DNA from: Streptomyces luomodiensis
GTDB lineage: Bacteria; Actinomycetota; Actinomycetes; Streptomycetales; Streptomycetaceae
Direction of reading: 5' to 3'
NCBI RefSeq assembly: GCF_031679605.1
Contig: NZ_CP117522.1
Coordinates: 2,108,001-2,172,000, forward strand
DNA: 64,000 bases
The position numbers and the translations under genes were made by a program. Numbering within the stretch: the first letter of the stretch is position 1; each line of letters opens with the position of its first letter. The notes under the pieces were generated by a model, which worked only from the letters and a program-made list of their open reading frames with translations, made no database searches and had not been told where the DNA came from. Shown piece by piece: positions 36,361 through 45,500 of the stretch.

Positions 36361-37059
36361 TCAGTGCAGACGGGTGAGGCCGTCGAGGATGACGGCGATG
36401 CCCGTGAGGAACTGCTCGCGGTCGTCGTGATCCCTCATCTGGCCGGCGATGGCGTGCATGAACGGAAAGTTCTCGGACGCGAGTTGCTGCCAGCCCGCCG
36501 AGGCCGCGCCGAAGTACTCCTCGCGGTCGACGTCGCTGTCGACGCCGGAGGTGTCCCCTTGGATGCGGGCGTTCTGGCTGACCGCGCCGAGGATGTAGTG
36601 CACGAGCGTGGAGGCCGCGTCGAACCAGCGCTCCTGCGGCACACCCAGGACCTGCACCTGCCGGCCGATCCGCTCGAAGATGCCGACCGTGACCGGCCCG
36701 ACGGGGTTGCGGACGATCTGCAGGGTCAGCCGCGTGGCCAGCCACGCGTGAGCGGTGATCGCATCGAACAGGGCCAGGGCGGCCACGCGGATCTCCTCGG
36801 CCGGCGTGGACGCCGCGGGAGCGGGCGCCGCGGCCAGCGCCGCCGTCACGACCGTCTCCGTCGCCGCGTCCAGCAGATCGTCCCGCTTGCCCACGTGGTA
36901 CGCGATCGCCCCGGCCCCCGTCGACAGGCGCTCGCTGAGCGCCCGCACGGTCAACGCAGCTTCCCCGCCCCCGTCGAGCAGCTCGATGGCGGCGGCAAGG
37001 ATCTGCTCCCTGGAGAGCACCTGATTACGCCGCCCAGGGCGGCGCGCTGGCGTTGGCAT
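36361..37059 (-). CDS. TetR-family regulator (TetR_C-type)
   Basis: 232 residues from ATG 37059. HTH region LTVRALSERLSTGAGAIAYHV, in a variant form usual for TetR proteins next to FAD monooxygenases, and a C-terminal ligand domain (RLTLQIVRNPVGPVTVGIFE). It lies between two monooxygenase genes and its upstream region holds four operator-like repeats, so it probably controls both. Confidence 0.8.
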   Translation of the reverse strand: MPTPARRPGRRNQVLSREQILAAAIELLDGGGEAALTVRALSERLSTGAGAIAYHVGKRDDLLDAATETVVTAALAAAPAPAASTPAEEIRVAALALFDAITAHAWLATRLTLQIVRNPVGPVTVGIFERIGRQVQVLGVPQERWFDAASTLVHYILGAVSQNARIQGDTSGVDSDVDREEYFGAASAGWQQLASENFPFMHAIAGQMRDHDDREQFLTGIAVILDGLTRLH

Positions 37060-37073
37060 GCCTCCATGGTGAC

Positions 37074-37145
37074 ACATTGGTACGCTGTGCCACTTTGGTG
37101 CAACGCACCACTGTGGTGTAGCGTCCCATTTTGGCACGCCGCACC
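37074..37145. promoter_or_regulatory. Four tandem 18-bp iterons with palindromic cores
   Basis: Units start at 37074, 37092, 37110 and 37128 and read ACATTGGTACGCTGTGCC, ACTTTGGTGCAACGCACC, ACTGTGGTGTAGCGTCCC and ATTTTGGCACGCCGCACC. The second contains, with one base of the third, the exact palindrome TGGTGC-AAC-GCACCA. They fill the space between the TetR gene and the divergent monooxygenase. Phased operator repeats of this kind suggest co-operative binding. Confidence 0.75.
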
Positions 37146-37190
37146 AAACGGGGTGTGCGGCTGCATCCATCCAGTTCAGAGGGGATCGTC

Positions 37191-38321
37191 ATGAAAACTG
37201 TCACGATCATCGGCGCCGGGCTCGGCGGCCTCACCCTGGCCCGCGTCCTGCACGTGCACGGCATACCGGTCCAGGTCTACGAAGCCGAAGCCTCGCCCGA
37301 TGCGCGGGCACAGGGCGGCATGCTCGACATCCACGACTACAACGGCCAGCTCGCCATCGAAGCCGCCGGGCTCGGTGACGCCTTCCGCGCCATCGTGCTG
37401 GAGGGCCGCCAGGCGATGCGGGCACTGAGCCCGGACGGAGCCGTGCTGTTCGAGAAGGCCGACGACGGGCAGGGCGGCAGGCCCGAAGCCCAGCGCGCGG
37501 ACCTGCGGCGGATGCTGCTCGACGCACTCCCCACTGGCACGGTGAGCTGGGGCGCCAAGGTCACCGGTGCCCGCAGCCTCGACGAGGGCCACCACGAGGT
37601 CACCTTCGCTGACGGCCGCACCCTCGTCACCGGGCTGCTCGTCGGTGCCGACGGCGCCTGGTCGAAGATCCGCCCGCTGCTGTCGGCGGCAACACCGGCG
37701 TACGCCGGCACGTCGTTCGTCGAGACCTACCTGTACGAGGCCGACACGCGACACCCGGGCGCCGCGCAGGCGGTCGGCGGCGGCTCGATGTTCGTCCCCG
37801 CACCCGACCGGGCCATCACCGCGCACCGCGAACGCGGCGACACCCTGCACGCCTACATATCCCTCACCAGGCCGCTGGACTGGTTCGACCAGATCGACTT
37901 CACCGACCCCGCCGCGGCCGCCGCCCGCGTCGCCGCCGAATTCGACGGCTGGGCCCCAGAGGTCACCGCACTGATCACCGACAGCGACACCCCGCCGGTC
38001 CTGCGCCCGCACTTCGCCCTGCCCGACGGGCACCGCTGGCAGCGCACGCCAGGGGTGACCCTGATCGGCGACGCCGCACACCTGCAGGCCCCCAACGGCG
38101 AGGGAGCCAACTGGGCCATGTGCGACGGCGCCGAACTCGCCGACGCCCTCGCCGCTCACCCCGACGACTTCGAAGCCGGCCTCGAAGCCTACGAACAGGC
38201 CCTGTTCACCCGCATGAGCCAGGCCGACGACGTGATGAACCAACACCTCGAGGAGACCTTCAGCGATGACATCCCGGAAACCCTGCGGGCGCTGATGCCC
38301 GAACGCCAGCAGGACAACTGA
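37191..38321 (+). CDS. TetX-like FAD-dependent monooxygenase
   Basis: 376 residues. FAD fold TVTIIGAGLGGLTLARVLHV, middle motif LLVGADGAWSKIRPLLS, and the TLIGDAAHLQAPNGEGANWA motif of the TetX/PHBH subgroup, whose members inactivate tetracyclines or hydroxylate aromatics. ATG chosen after AGAGGGG; the frame extends upstream into the iterons but without a start signal. Divergent from the TetR gene. Confidence 0.85.
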   Translation: MKTVTIIGAGLGGLTLARVLHVHGIPVQVYEAEASPDARAQGGMLDIHDYNGQLAIEAAGLGDAFRAIVLEGRQAMRALSPDGAVLFEKADDGQGGRPEAQRADLRRMLLDALPTGTVSWGAKVTGARSLDEGHHEVTFADGRTLVTGLLVGADGAWSKIRPLLSAATPAYAGTSFVETYLYEADTRHPGAAQAVGGGSMFVPAPDRAITAHRERGDTLHAYISLTRPLDWFDQIDFTDPAAAAARVAAEFDGWAPEVTALITDSDTPPVLRPHFALPDGHRWQRTPGVTLIGDAAHLQAPNGEGANWAMCDGAELADALAAHPDDFEAGLEAYEQALFTRMSQADDVMNQHLEETFSDDIPETLRALMPERQQDN

Positions 38322-38394
38322 GCAGGACCAGGCTGATGGGGCCGCGTCTTCGCCACCGACGTGGCGCTGACCGGCGTCGGGCTCGCCTCCAGTC

Positions 38395-38883
38395 TCACCG
38401 AGCGGTGGCGACGGTGAGCCCGAGGCCGATCAGCGCGATGCCGCCCGCACCGCCGATCATCGACAGGCGCCGGTCACAGCCGGCGAACCAGGCGCGGGCC
38501 GCCGAGGCGCCCAGGCCCCAGACGGTGTCGCAGACCAGGCCGATCTCCGCCGGGATCAGGCCAAGGACCATCATCTGCAGCGGGACGTTCCCCGCGTCGT
38601 GGTACACGAACCGCGGCAGGACCGCGGCGAAGAAGACCAGGCCCTTGGGGTTCGTGGCACCGACCAGCAGGCCGTCCAGGACGGTACGCAGATCACCGCG
38701 CCGCTCGTCCTCCCCGGTCGTCAGGTCGGCGCGCAGCCGGCCGCGGTGACGCAACGCGTGGACGCCGAGGTAGACGAGGTAGGCGGCGCCGGCCAGCTTC
38801 ACGGCGGTGCCCACGGTGGCCGAGCTCTGGACCAGGGCGCCGATGCCGAGGGCGACGGCGAGGACGAGGGCGTAGCAGCCCAG
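38395..38883 (-). pseudogene. LysE-family exporter, N-terminally truncated
   Basis: Three or four hydrophobic helices remain (TAVKLAGAAYLVYLGV, ATNPKGLVFFAAVLP, GIALIGLGLTVA). The first transmembrane segments with the family's PGP motif are missing: the frame is open to 38883, where the start of the Rhs gene takes over on the other strand. Probably inactive. Confidence 0.65.
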
Positions 38884-40141
38884 TGCCCTCAGAGGTCATC
38901 TACGGCAGCCCGTCGGATATCGAGGACCTGGCGGTCACGCTGCGCGCGTACGCCGGCGCGTTCAAGGACGGGCAGGACAAGCTGGACGTCCTCTCCCCGA
39001 TGGACTGGACCGGGCGAAGGGTTTCCAGCACGCGCCCCGCAAGCTTCCCAGGGAACTGGAATCCGCCCAGACCTACTTCGAAGCAGCCGCGAACGCCCTG
39101 GACGGCTACGCCGAAAAGCTGCGCTCGGTCCACAACCGCGTCAAGCCGATCACCGAGGACGCGGACGATGCGCGGGCCGCCTCCAAGCGCTACTGGAACA
39201 AGGTCACGGACCACAACGCCGCCGTCGACCGGAAGGACGATCCGCTGCCGGAACGTCCACCGGAGGACGACCCGGGCCTGTCGGCACTGGAGAGCTGCTA
39301 CAGCCGGCTGGACACGCTGGAGAGCGAGGTCCAACTCGTCATCGACGCGGCCAAACGCAAACTCGACAAGGCCGCCAAGGAAGCCCCGGACAAACCCCCG
39401 GCCCCCAAGGGCTGGGACAAGTCGAAACAAACGCTCGGGGACTACGCCGGCGGCACCGCCGACACCTTGGGCGGCTGGTACGGAGACTTCGACGACCACC
39501 ACCCCGAATGGCCAGGAGTGGACCTACACCTACGACCCGCTCGGCCGCCGCACATCAAAGAGCAGCCAGAGTGGAACCACCGTCACCGTCACCTTCACCT
39601 GGGACACCAGCCGCCTTGCCGAACAGACCACCGCCGACGGCCTGACCCACACCTGGGACTACTCCCCCGGTACCCACCGCCCCCTGACCCAGACCAACCA
39701 GGAACTGGGCTCCACCCGCTTCCACACCGTCATCACCGACCCCATCGGCACCCCCACCGAACTCATCACCCCCGACGGCCACCTGGCCTGGCAGCACCGC
39801 ACCACCCTCTGGGGCACACCCCTCCCCACCCCACCCGATGCCACCGCCTGCCCCCTCCGCTTCCCCGGGCAGTACGCTGATCCCGAAACTGGCCTAAACT
39901 CTAACTATCACCGTTATTACGACCCCGAAACCGCCCACTACCTCACCCCCGCCCCCTCCGCCTCGCCCCAGCACCAAATCCCCAGGCTTACGTGCGCAAC
40001 CCTCACACCCGGCAGGACCCTCTCGGCCTTGAAGGCTGCGACGGCCTCCCGGCGAAAACCTACACGATCGTTCGTGATGACATAGATGGAGAATTGATCA
40101 CCATGCATCCAGGACTCCCGCGTGATTTGGACCCCTGGTGA
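38883..40141 (+). pseudogene. Rhs/YD-repeat polymorphic toxin, internally deleted and frameshifted
   Basis: The N-terminal part (EVIYGSPSDIEDLAVTLRAY, then FEAAANALDGYAEKLRSVHN after a frame change near 39015) is the helical secretion-type leader that begins many actinobacterial Rhs toxins. It is joined near 39500 directly to the end of the Rhs core (EWTYTYDPLGRR, RFPGQYADPETGL, YHRYYDPETAHYLTP). Most of the thousand-residue YD barrel is therefore missing. A further frameshift near 39950 separates the short toxin tip (GLPAKTYTIVRDDIDGELIT). The tip ends TGA, overlapping the next gene. Confidence 0.75.
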
Positions 40142-40437
40142 TTAAGGTCGACGTAAGGTCAGGCAAAGGAGATGTCGTGGCATCCGTTGCCGCAGACTCG
40201 GAGTTTGATCCAGTTCTCAGCGGTGTGGATCGTAAAAGGTATCCGATCCTCGGCCACTTGGATCCGTATGGGGATACGGTGCTGAACCGGCTCCAAGTGC
40301 AATCCTTGCTGGAAGAGCTTTCCGAAGTGAGGTCCAATCCGGAAATCGTGTCAGCGGAATTCGCGGACACGCTAGTGATGCTGTGTCACGAGTGTCTGCT
40401 GCGACCCCATCGATTTCTGCGGTTTGTGGGAGAGTAG
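40138..40437 (+). CDS. Putative immunity protein for the Rhs toxin tip
   Basis: 99 residues, no domain recognised. GTG overlaps the Rhs stop (GTGA), the coupling expected for toxin/immunity pairs. Composition (acidic, mixed, lower GC than neighbours) fits the divergent immunity genes that follow Rhs tips. With the toxin gene broken, this is an orphan immunity gene. The role is inferred from position only. Confidence 0.55.
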   Translation: MIKVDVRSGKGDVVASVAADSEFDPVLSGVDRKRYPILGHLDPYGDTVLNRLQVQSLLEELSEVRSNPEIVSAEFADTLVMLCHECLLRPHRFLRFVGE

Positions 40438-40569
40438 GAATCAGAGATCGCGACGTGCAGCAGCCCGTAGGACTCTCTTGGTCGATGTGATGGTCCACCT
40501 GAAATGACCTTCGGGTGCGGTGGACACTGCTCGTTGTCGGGTCTGTTTCCTGGGGGCGAGGGGGAGATC

Positions 40570-42192
40570 ATGTCGGTGCGTCCGTTGCCTGCGCCTGCGG
40601 TGTCTGAGTCCACGGCGAGGGTCGCCCGTGCTGCGTTCCCGCGCGGGTGTCTGGCCATGCGGATCAGGGACGAGTTCGGGGCGGTGTTTGAAAGCGAGCG
40701 GTTCGTGGCGGCGTTCGCACATCGAGGTGGTCCGTCCGTGTCTCCGGGGATGCTGGCGCTGGTGAGCGTGTTGCAGTACGCCGAGCGGCTGACCGGCCGG
40801 CAGGCCGCTGATGCCGTGCGTGGCCGGATCGACTGGAAGTACGCCCTCGGCCTCCGACTGGCCGATCCTGGCTTTGATTTCTCGGTGCTCAGCGAGTTCC
40901 GTGACCGGCTGATCGCCCACGGCCTGGAGCAGCAGATCCTGGACACCATCCTCGCGCAGTGCAGCAAGCGGGGCCTGCTGCGGGCCGGCGGCCGGGCCCG
41001 CACCGACTCCATTCATGTCATCGCCTGCATCCGTGACCTGAACCGGCTGGAGTTCGTCACCGAGACCATGCGCTGCGCCCTGGAGACTCTGGCGGTGGCC
41101 GCTCCCGCCCGGCTGGCCGGCACCGACGCGGTCAACGCGGACTGGCTCGCGCGCTACCGGCAACGCGCCGACTCCTACCGGCTGCCCAAGGGAGAAGCCG
41201 AGCGCACCGCGTTCGCCGAGAACGTCGGGGGCGACGGCTACGAACTCCTCGACATTCTCGACGATCCCACGACCCCCGCCCACCTCTCCGACCTCGAGGC
41301 GGTCGTGCTCCTGCGCACCGTGTGGGCCCAGGAGTACCAGCGCGACGCCCGCGGGGTGCGCTGGCGCGGACACAAACAACGCCCTCCGGGAGCGGCACGC
41401 ATCGTCTCCCCGCACGATCCGGAGGCGCGCTGCGGGGTGAAGCGGGGATCCGCCTGGGACGGCCACAAAACGCATCTCACCGAGAGCTGCGACGACGGCC
41501 TCCCACACCTGATCACGTACACGGCCACCACACCGGCCACCACGGACGATCACCAGCTCACCGCCGCTGTCCACGATGCCCTGACCGAGCGGGGCCTGAA
41601 GCCGGCCGAACAATACGTGGACGGCGGCTACACCAGCGCGAAGATCATCCTTCGGGCTCGTGCACTGGGCGTCGAGGTCATCGGGCCGGTCAGGCAGGCC
41701 GGCGGCCGACCGGCCCTGCAGGGCAGCGGCTACGCCGCCACCGACTCCCGCATCGACTGGCAGACCCGGCAGGCGACCTGCCCGCAGGGCCAGATCAGCA
41801 CCCGCTGGAGCGACACCGTCATCGGCGGCGAACCCCGCGTCCACATCGACTTCTCCGGCGCCGGATGCACCAGCGGCCCGGCCAAAGACACCTGCACCAC
41901 GGCCGCCTACCGCGTCCTGACACTGCTCCCGCGTGAAGAGCACGAACTCCTTCAACAACGTCGGGCAGAACAGCAGACCGAGGAAGGGAAGAAGCGCTAC
42001 CACACCAGGGCCGGGGTGGAGGGCACCGTCTCGCAGGCAGTGCGGCGCGCCGGCACCCGGCGTACTCGCTACCGCGGCCTCGCCAAAACCTCTCTGGCCC
42101 AGGTCCTGACCGCAGCCGCACTCAACCTCTACCGACTCGACGCCTGGTGGACCGGAACCCCGCCGGGCACGACAGAGGGCGCGGCGTCCTGA
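40570..42192 (+). CDS. IS1182-family transposase, apparently intact
   Basis: 540 residues. N-terminal DUF772-type region (LALVSVLQYAERLTGRQAAD, DFSVLSEFRDRLIAHGLEQQ) and C-terminal DDE region with RARTDSIHVIACIRDLN, YVDGGYTSAKIILRA and GVEGTVSQAVRRAGTRRTRY, characteristic of IS1182. Start chosen at ATG 40570 rather than the upstream in-frame ATG 40504. The element lies roughly between 40440 and 42230; I could not define matching terminal repeats. Confidence 0.8.
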   Translation: MSVRPLPAPAVSESTARVARAAFPRGCLAMRIRDEFGAVFESERFVAAFAHRGGPSVSPGMLALVSVLQYAERLTGRQAADAVRGRIDWKYALGLRLADPGFDFSVLSEFRDRLIAHGLEQQILDTILAQCSKRGLLRAGGRARTDSIHVIACIRDLNRLEFVTETMRCALETLAVAAPARLAGTDAVNADWLARYRQRADSYRLPKGEAERTAFAENVGGDGYELLDILDDPTTPAHLSDLEAVVLLRTVWAQEYQRDARGVRWRGHKQRPPGAARIVSPHDPEARCGVKRGSAWDGHKTHLTESCDDGLPHLITYTATTPATTDDHQLTAAVHDALTERGLKPAEQYVDGGYTSAKIILRARALGVEVIGPVRQAGGRPALQGSGYAATDSRIDWQTRQATCPQGQISTRWSDTVIGGEPRVHIDFSGAGCTSGPAKDTCTTAAYRVLTLLPREEHELLQQRRAEQQTEEGKKRYHTRAGVEGTVSQAVRRAGTRRTRYRGLAKTSLAQVLTAAALNLYRLDAWWTGTPPGTTEGAAS

Positions 42193-42268
42193 TCGTCCAG
42201 ACAGCGTACCGAATTCACGCATACCACTATTCAGAAGAGTCTTTCACACCGGAGAGATACAGGCCAAA

Positions 42269-42466
42269 ATGAGAGCAAGGATTCGAATCAAGTCATGTGA
42301 CCCAGGAAGCCTGTCGTTGAAGCTTACGCCTGCACAGGCAGCCCTGTTCCGAGAGTGCATTGTGCTCACCATGGAGGCCCATGACGGAGACGCCATGACA
42401 GAGCTCTGCACGGGCAGCCCGAGGAGGGAACTGTTGCCTACACTCGGAACCGTAATGAGATGGTAG
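42269..42466 (+). CDS. Small protein of unknown function
   Basis: 65 residues, starting ATG after GGAGAGA. Sequence LTPAQAALFRECIVLTMEA suggests one amphipathic helix. Base composition is less GC-rich than the surroundings. No homologue recognised. Confidence 0.4.
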   Translation: MRARIRIKSCDPGSLSLKLTPAQAALFRECIVLTMEAHDGDAMTELCTGSPRRELLPTLGTVMRW

Positions 42467-42687
42467 CCTGCACTGTTTGGAAACTGGGGCCGAGAAGTCA
42501 TCCGCACTGTTCAGCCCGCGCGCTGGTACTTGTGGAGCTCACGCGCTCGCAGCGACAAGCGGTGGAACACTGCAAGACGGAGATCAGGAAAGCTGTCAGG
42601 AAGCTCGGCAGGCGAAATCAGGCGGAGGAGCAGACTGAACGGGAGCGGCGCGAGGACGCCAAGAACCAAACTTGCCGCAAGGAATGA
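42460..42687 (+). CDS. Small charged helical protein of unknown function
   Basis: The convincing part is the last 51 codons, from a possible GTG at 42532: RSQRQAVEHCKTEIRKAV and RRNQAEEQTERERREDA, strongly charged and helical. The ATG at 42460 gives 75 residues with a less coding-like beginning. Its stop lies four bases before the next start, so it is likely co-translated with it. Confidence 0.4.
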   Translation: MVACTVWKLGPRSHPHCSARALVLVELTRSQRQAVEHCKTEIRKAVRKLGRRNQAEEQTERERREDAKNQTCRKE

Positions 42688-42691
42688 AGCG

Positions 42692-43246
42692 ATGACATTG
42701 CATTCCGATGTGGCCGAGCTGCTAGCGGGGGCCGGCATCATCGATGTGGACGTCGACGATGCCGTCGCGGACGAGCACGTCCGATCGTCCGCGTACCAAC
42801 GCGTCGTCTCGGTAACCGCCTCCTCGCGGAGCCGCGACCGAGACCGCACGATCGTGGCCACGATCCTGCGCGACCCCATCGAGATGGTGTCCAAGACGGC
42901 GGTGGTCGACCTCTTGGACAGGATTGCGATGAAGGTGACCGGTCCTGCCGAGTTCCGGCAGTGGGCGGCCGAACTACTGCCGGAGATCTACCAGCTCAAG
43001 ACGGAAGGGAACCGCGAGTTCATCCGCCGCCGCATCCACGACTGGCTGTTCTACCTGTCCATCGAGGATGGTCATATGCCGACACCGGCCGAGTTGGCGG
43101 AGATCACGGAGTGGATGCAGCGCTTCCTCGCCGAGCATTCGACGTCGCCGGCGGTACTCGCCCTGGTCGCCGAGTCAGGCAGCAGAAAGAAGATCCGAAA
43201 CATCGCGAAGAACCGAGCCGGGAGCCGCAAACTGAGAACCCAATGA
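42692..43246 (+). CDS. Protein of unknown function
   Basis: 184 residues. An acidic N-terminus (AGIIDVDVDDAVADEHV) precedes helical sequence with several Trp residues (FRQWAAELLPEIYQLK, RRRIHDWLFYLSI) and a basic tail (RKKIRNIAKNRAGSRKL) that could bind nucleic acid. Codon bias supports a real gene. It may form a pair with the preceding small charged protein. Confidence 0.55.
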   Translation: MTLHSDVAELLAGAGIIDVDVDDAVADEHVRSSAYQRVVSVTASSRSRDRDRTIVATILRDPIEMVSKTAVVDLLDRIAMKVTGPAEFRQWAAELLPEIYQLKTEGNREFIRRRIHDWLFYLSIEDGHMPTPAELAEITEWMQRFLAEHSTSPAVLALVAESGSRKKIRNIAKNRAGSRKLRTQ

Positions 43247-43342
43247 GCCGGTAGCGGCAATTGGTAGGCGAACCGACTGCCTTGACCCCAACCCCGCCCA
43301 CCTCGCCTCCTTCCCGCCCCTCGTCCCTCTGAGGGAGTCCCC

Positions 43343-43420
43343 ATGTCGTTGTCGCACCACCACATCCGCACCGCCGTCGGTACCTACCTCGCCCGTCACC
43401 CTCACGAGCGCGCAGATCAT
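43343..43420 (+). pseudogene. N-terminal fragment of a NUDIX hydrolase
   Basis: SLSHHHIRTAVGTYLARHPH matches the N-terminal extension of a common streptomycete NUDIX hydrolase, preceded by GAGGGAG. The frame collapses after about 25 codons, well before any NUDIX box. Confidence 0.4.
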
Positions 43421-43599
43421 CGAGCAGGCCAGCCGGGGACGGGGATGTGCTGGTCCATGCCCCGCCCGTAGGTGTGGCACAGGATCCGCCGGGTTAGGTG
43501 TGGGCATTGGGCCGCAGCTAGCAGGTGATGTCGATGGCCAGGGCCAGCCAGCCGTTGGCAGCCCGCGCGGAGTTCACTCCGATGCCTTCACCGCCCAGA

Positions 43600-43817
43600 G
43601 ACCGGGCAGCCTCCTCGTCCCATGGACCATCTGGGCCGACCCCAGCATCGACCAGCCCATCTGGACCCTCCACGCCTCGCCCAGCACTCCTGCCTCGTTG
43701 ATCACCGACCTGGCCAACGAACTCGCCCACAACAGCACCAGCAAAGTCGTCCGGCTGGAGCCTGCGACCATCGCGGACAGCACCGTGGCTCCGTTGTCGT
43801 TCTGCGGACGGGCCTAG
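43600..43817 (+). pseudogene. DUF317-like domain fragment
   Basis: WTIWADPSIDQPIWTLHAS followed by PASLITDLANELAH is typical of DUF317, found in streptomycete plasmid and mobile-element proteins. Only about 70 codons remain and no credible start is present. Confidence 0.45.
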
Positions 43818-44218
43818 CAGCGAGCCCTCCGACCCGCAGCACCAGCACCTGCGTCGAGCAGCGGAGGCTGGCGGCGACTCAGCGTTGGCGCTGCACCGCT
43901 TCGGCGAATTCTTCCTGAATACAACGTCCAGGGAATCGCCATCCTACGCCCCCTCCGCCACCGGTTCATCTCCAGCCATTCTCCGCCTTAAATCGAGACC
44001 TCAAGCCCCCACCGTTCGTCATATAAACAGTTTTCCAGCTCGATGAGTGCGTCCATTCGAGGGACACCGCGAGGAGATCGACAGCGCTAAGCTTCAGATA
44101 TGTTTCACCGTCCCGTGAAAATTTCAGAGGCGGCTGCAATCGGGACTGCGGGGAAGTGGGAACCGACCGGCACCGGTGAGAGTGCGGTACTGGTCAGACA
44201 CAAAGGACAGGTGCGAAC
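43818..44218. other. Intergenic region upstream of the DUF397 gene
   Basis: No gene is seen. The part from 43980 to 44110 is unusually AT-rich for the window (TCATATAAACAGTTTTCCAG) and is the natural place for the promoter of the DUF397/XRE genes. Confidence 0.4.
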
Positions 44219-44455
44219 ATGATCATGATCATCAACGGCACACCGGCCAGCGCGATCACCGGCGCACGGTGGACGAAGGCGTCGGCGAGCGACGGAATCG
44301 GCGACTGCGTCGAGCTTGCACGCGTGAATGAAACCGAAGTCGCGGTCCGTAACTCACGATTCCCTGACGGCCCCGCACTGGTATTCACCCGCGCGGAGAT
44401 CATCGCCTTCCTCGACGGCGCGAGTCACGGGGAGTTCACCTCCCTGACTGTCTAA
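44219..44455 (+). CDS. DUF397 protein, partner of the XRE regulator
   Basis: 78 residues with the family pattern: GARWTKASASDGIGDCVELA, then EVAVRNSRFPDGPALVF and EIIAFLDGASHGEF. DUF397 proteins are small partners of XRE-DUF5753 regulators in streptomycetes and sit beside them, as here. They are thought to act as toxin/antitoxin-like or regulatory pairs. Confidence 0.85.
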   Translation: MIMIINGTPASAITGARWTKASASDGIGDCVELARVNETEVAVRNSRFPDGPALVFTRAEIIAFLDGASHGEFTSLTV

Positions 44456-44500
44456 AACACGTCGGCCACAGGTTGCCCGTGAGGCAGAGAGCTGTTCATT

Positions 44501-44535
44501 CTTGGCGCGGGCGGGAAAGTCCCGCCCGCGCCAAG
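44501..44535 (+). promoter_or_regulatory. 16-bp perfect hairpin adjoining the XRE ribosome-binding site
   Basis: CTTGGCGCGGGCGGGA (44501-44516) and TCCCGCCCGCGCCAAG (44520-44535) pair perfectly around a three-base loop. The last three bases of the stem (AAG) begin the AAGGAG ribosome site of the next gene. It could terminate DUF397 transcripts or mask the XRE start, setting the ratio of the two proteins. Confidence 0.75.
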
Positions 44536-44543
44536 GAGTGCAC

Positions 44544-45494
44544 ATGTCGGGTCGGATTCTGGCCTTGGTCGGGCGGCAGGGAGAGCCACCACCAGCCACA
44601 CCGAAAGCAGCGGAGAAGCTCATCGGCGCTCTGCTGCAGTATCTGCGCCAGGAGCGCGGAATGATCCAGAGCGAGGTCGTGCGGGCCGTCCCCGAGGTCG
44701 GGTCCGGGCCCACGCTCAGCCGCTACGAGAACGCCGTCGTCAAACTCAAGGCGGAACACGTCTTCGCGCTGCTGCGCTTCTACCGGGCGCCGGAGGACTG
44801 CGTCAGGGAAGCGGAGATGCTCCTGCAGTGGCCGCATGAGCGGACCTGGTGGTCCTCCTTCGCGGATGTCGCGAACTCCACGCTCATGTCGCTGTACGCC
44901 CTGGAGTCCACCTCGAAGGTGGTCCAGGTGTACCAGGAGAACAACGTCCCCGGGATGCTCCAGACCGCAGGCTACGCCCGCGCCCTGATGGCGGACTTCG
45001 CCCGGGCACAGTACGACCCCGAGACACGGCGCAAGTACCTCGCGGCCATCGAACGCCGCCTGGAGATGCGGCTCCGGCGACAGCATCTGCTCGACCAGCC
45101 CAACGCTCCCATGTTCAGGGCCGTCATCGCGGAATCCGTGCTGGACAAGGAACTGGGCGGGGTCCCGGTCATGCGAGAGCAGCTGCGCCACTTGTTCACC
45201 ATCGCGGAGAACAAGCCCAACGTACACCTGCGGATCCTGCCCGGGTCGGCCATGCGACAGGGCTCCCCGCTGCACCCCGCCATAACCCTGTGCAAGCCCC
45301 ACGAAGGGACCGCCGGCCGAGCCGTCTACCTGGAGGACAAGAACGTCGGCGGTCAGCTCCTCACCGACAGCGCGCAGATCGAGACCTTCATGGCGTCGAT
45401 GGACGACTGGTGGCGACACGCCCTGTCGAAGACGGAGACCATGGATCGGCTCCAGTACTACATCAACCGGCTCACCGACGAGACCCCGCAGTAG
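44544..45494 (+). CDS. XRE-family regulator with DUF5753 domain
   Basis: 316 residues. HTH region LRQERGMIQSEVVRAVPEVG and TLSRYENAVVKLKAEHVF, then the DUF5753 domain (VVQVYQENNVPGMLQTAGYA, MREQLRHLFTIAENKPNVHL, GRAVYLEDKN). ATG 44544 is preceded by AAGGAG. Acts with the DUF397 protein; target unknown, likely a developmental or secondary-metabolism regulator. Confidence 0.9.
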   Translation: MSGRILALVGRQGEPPPATPKAAEKLIGALLQYLRQERGMIQSEVVRAVPEVGSGPTLSRYENAVVKLKAEHVFALLRFYRAPEDCVREAEMLLQWPHERTWWSSFADVANSTLMSLYALESTSKVVQVYQENNVPGMLQTAGYARALMADFARAQYDPETRRKYLAAIERRLEMRLRRQHLLDQPNAPMFRAVIAESVLDKELGGVPVMREQLRHLFTIAENKPNVHLRILPGSAMRQGSPLHPAITLCKPHEGTAGRAVYLEDKNVGGQLLTDSAQIETFMASMDDWWRHALSKTETMDRLQYYINRLTDETPQ

Positions 45495-45500
45495 CCCCAA

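Noticed and set aside
34695..36377. Plus-strand 560-codon frame
   Set aside because: Antisense shadow of the FAD hydroxylase gene; Gly/Val/Ala-rich without a domain or ribosome site.
40441..42222. 593-codon minus-strand frame over the IS1182 transposase
   Set aside because: Antisense shadow; the plus strand carries the recognisable DDE motifs.
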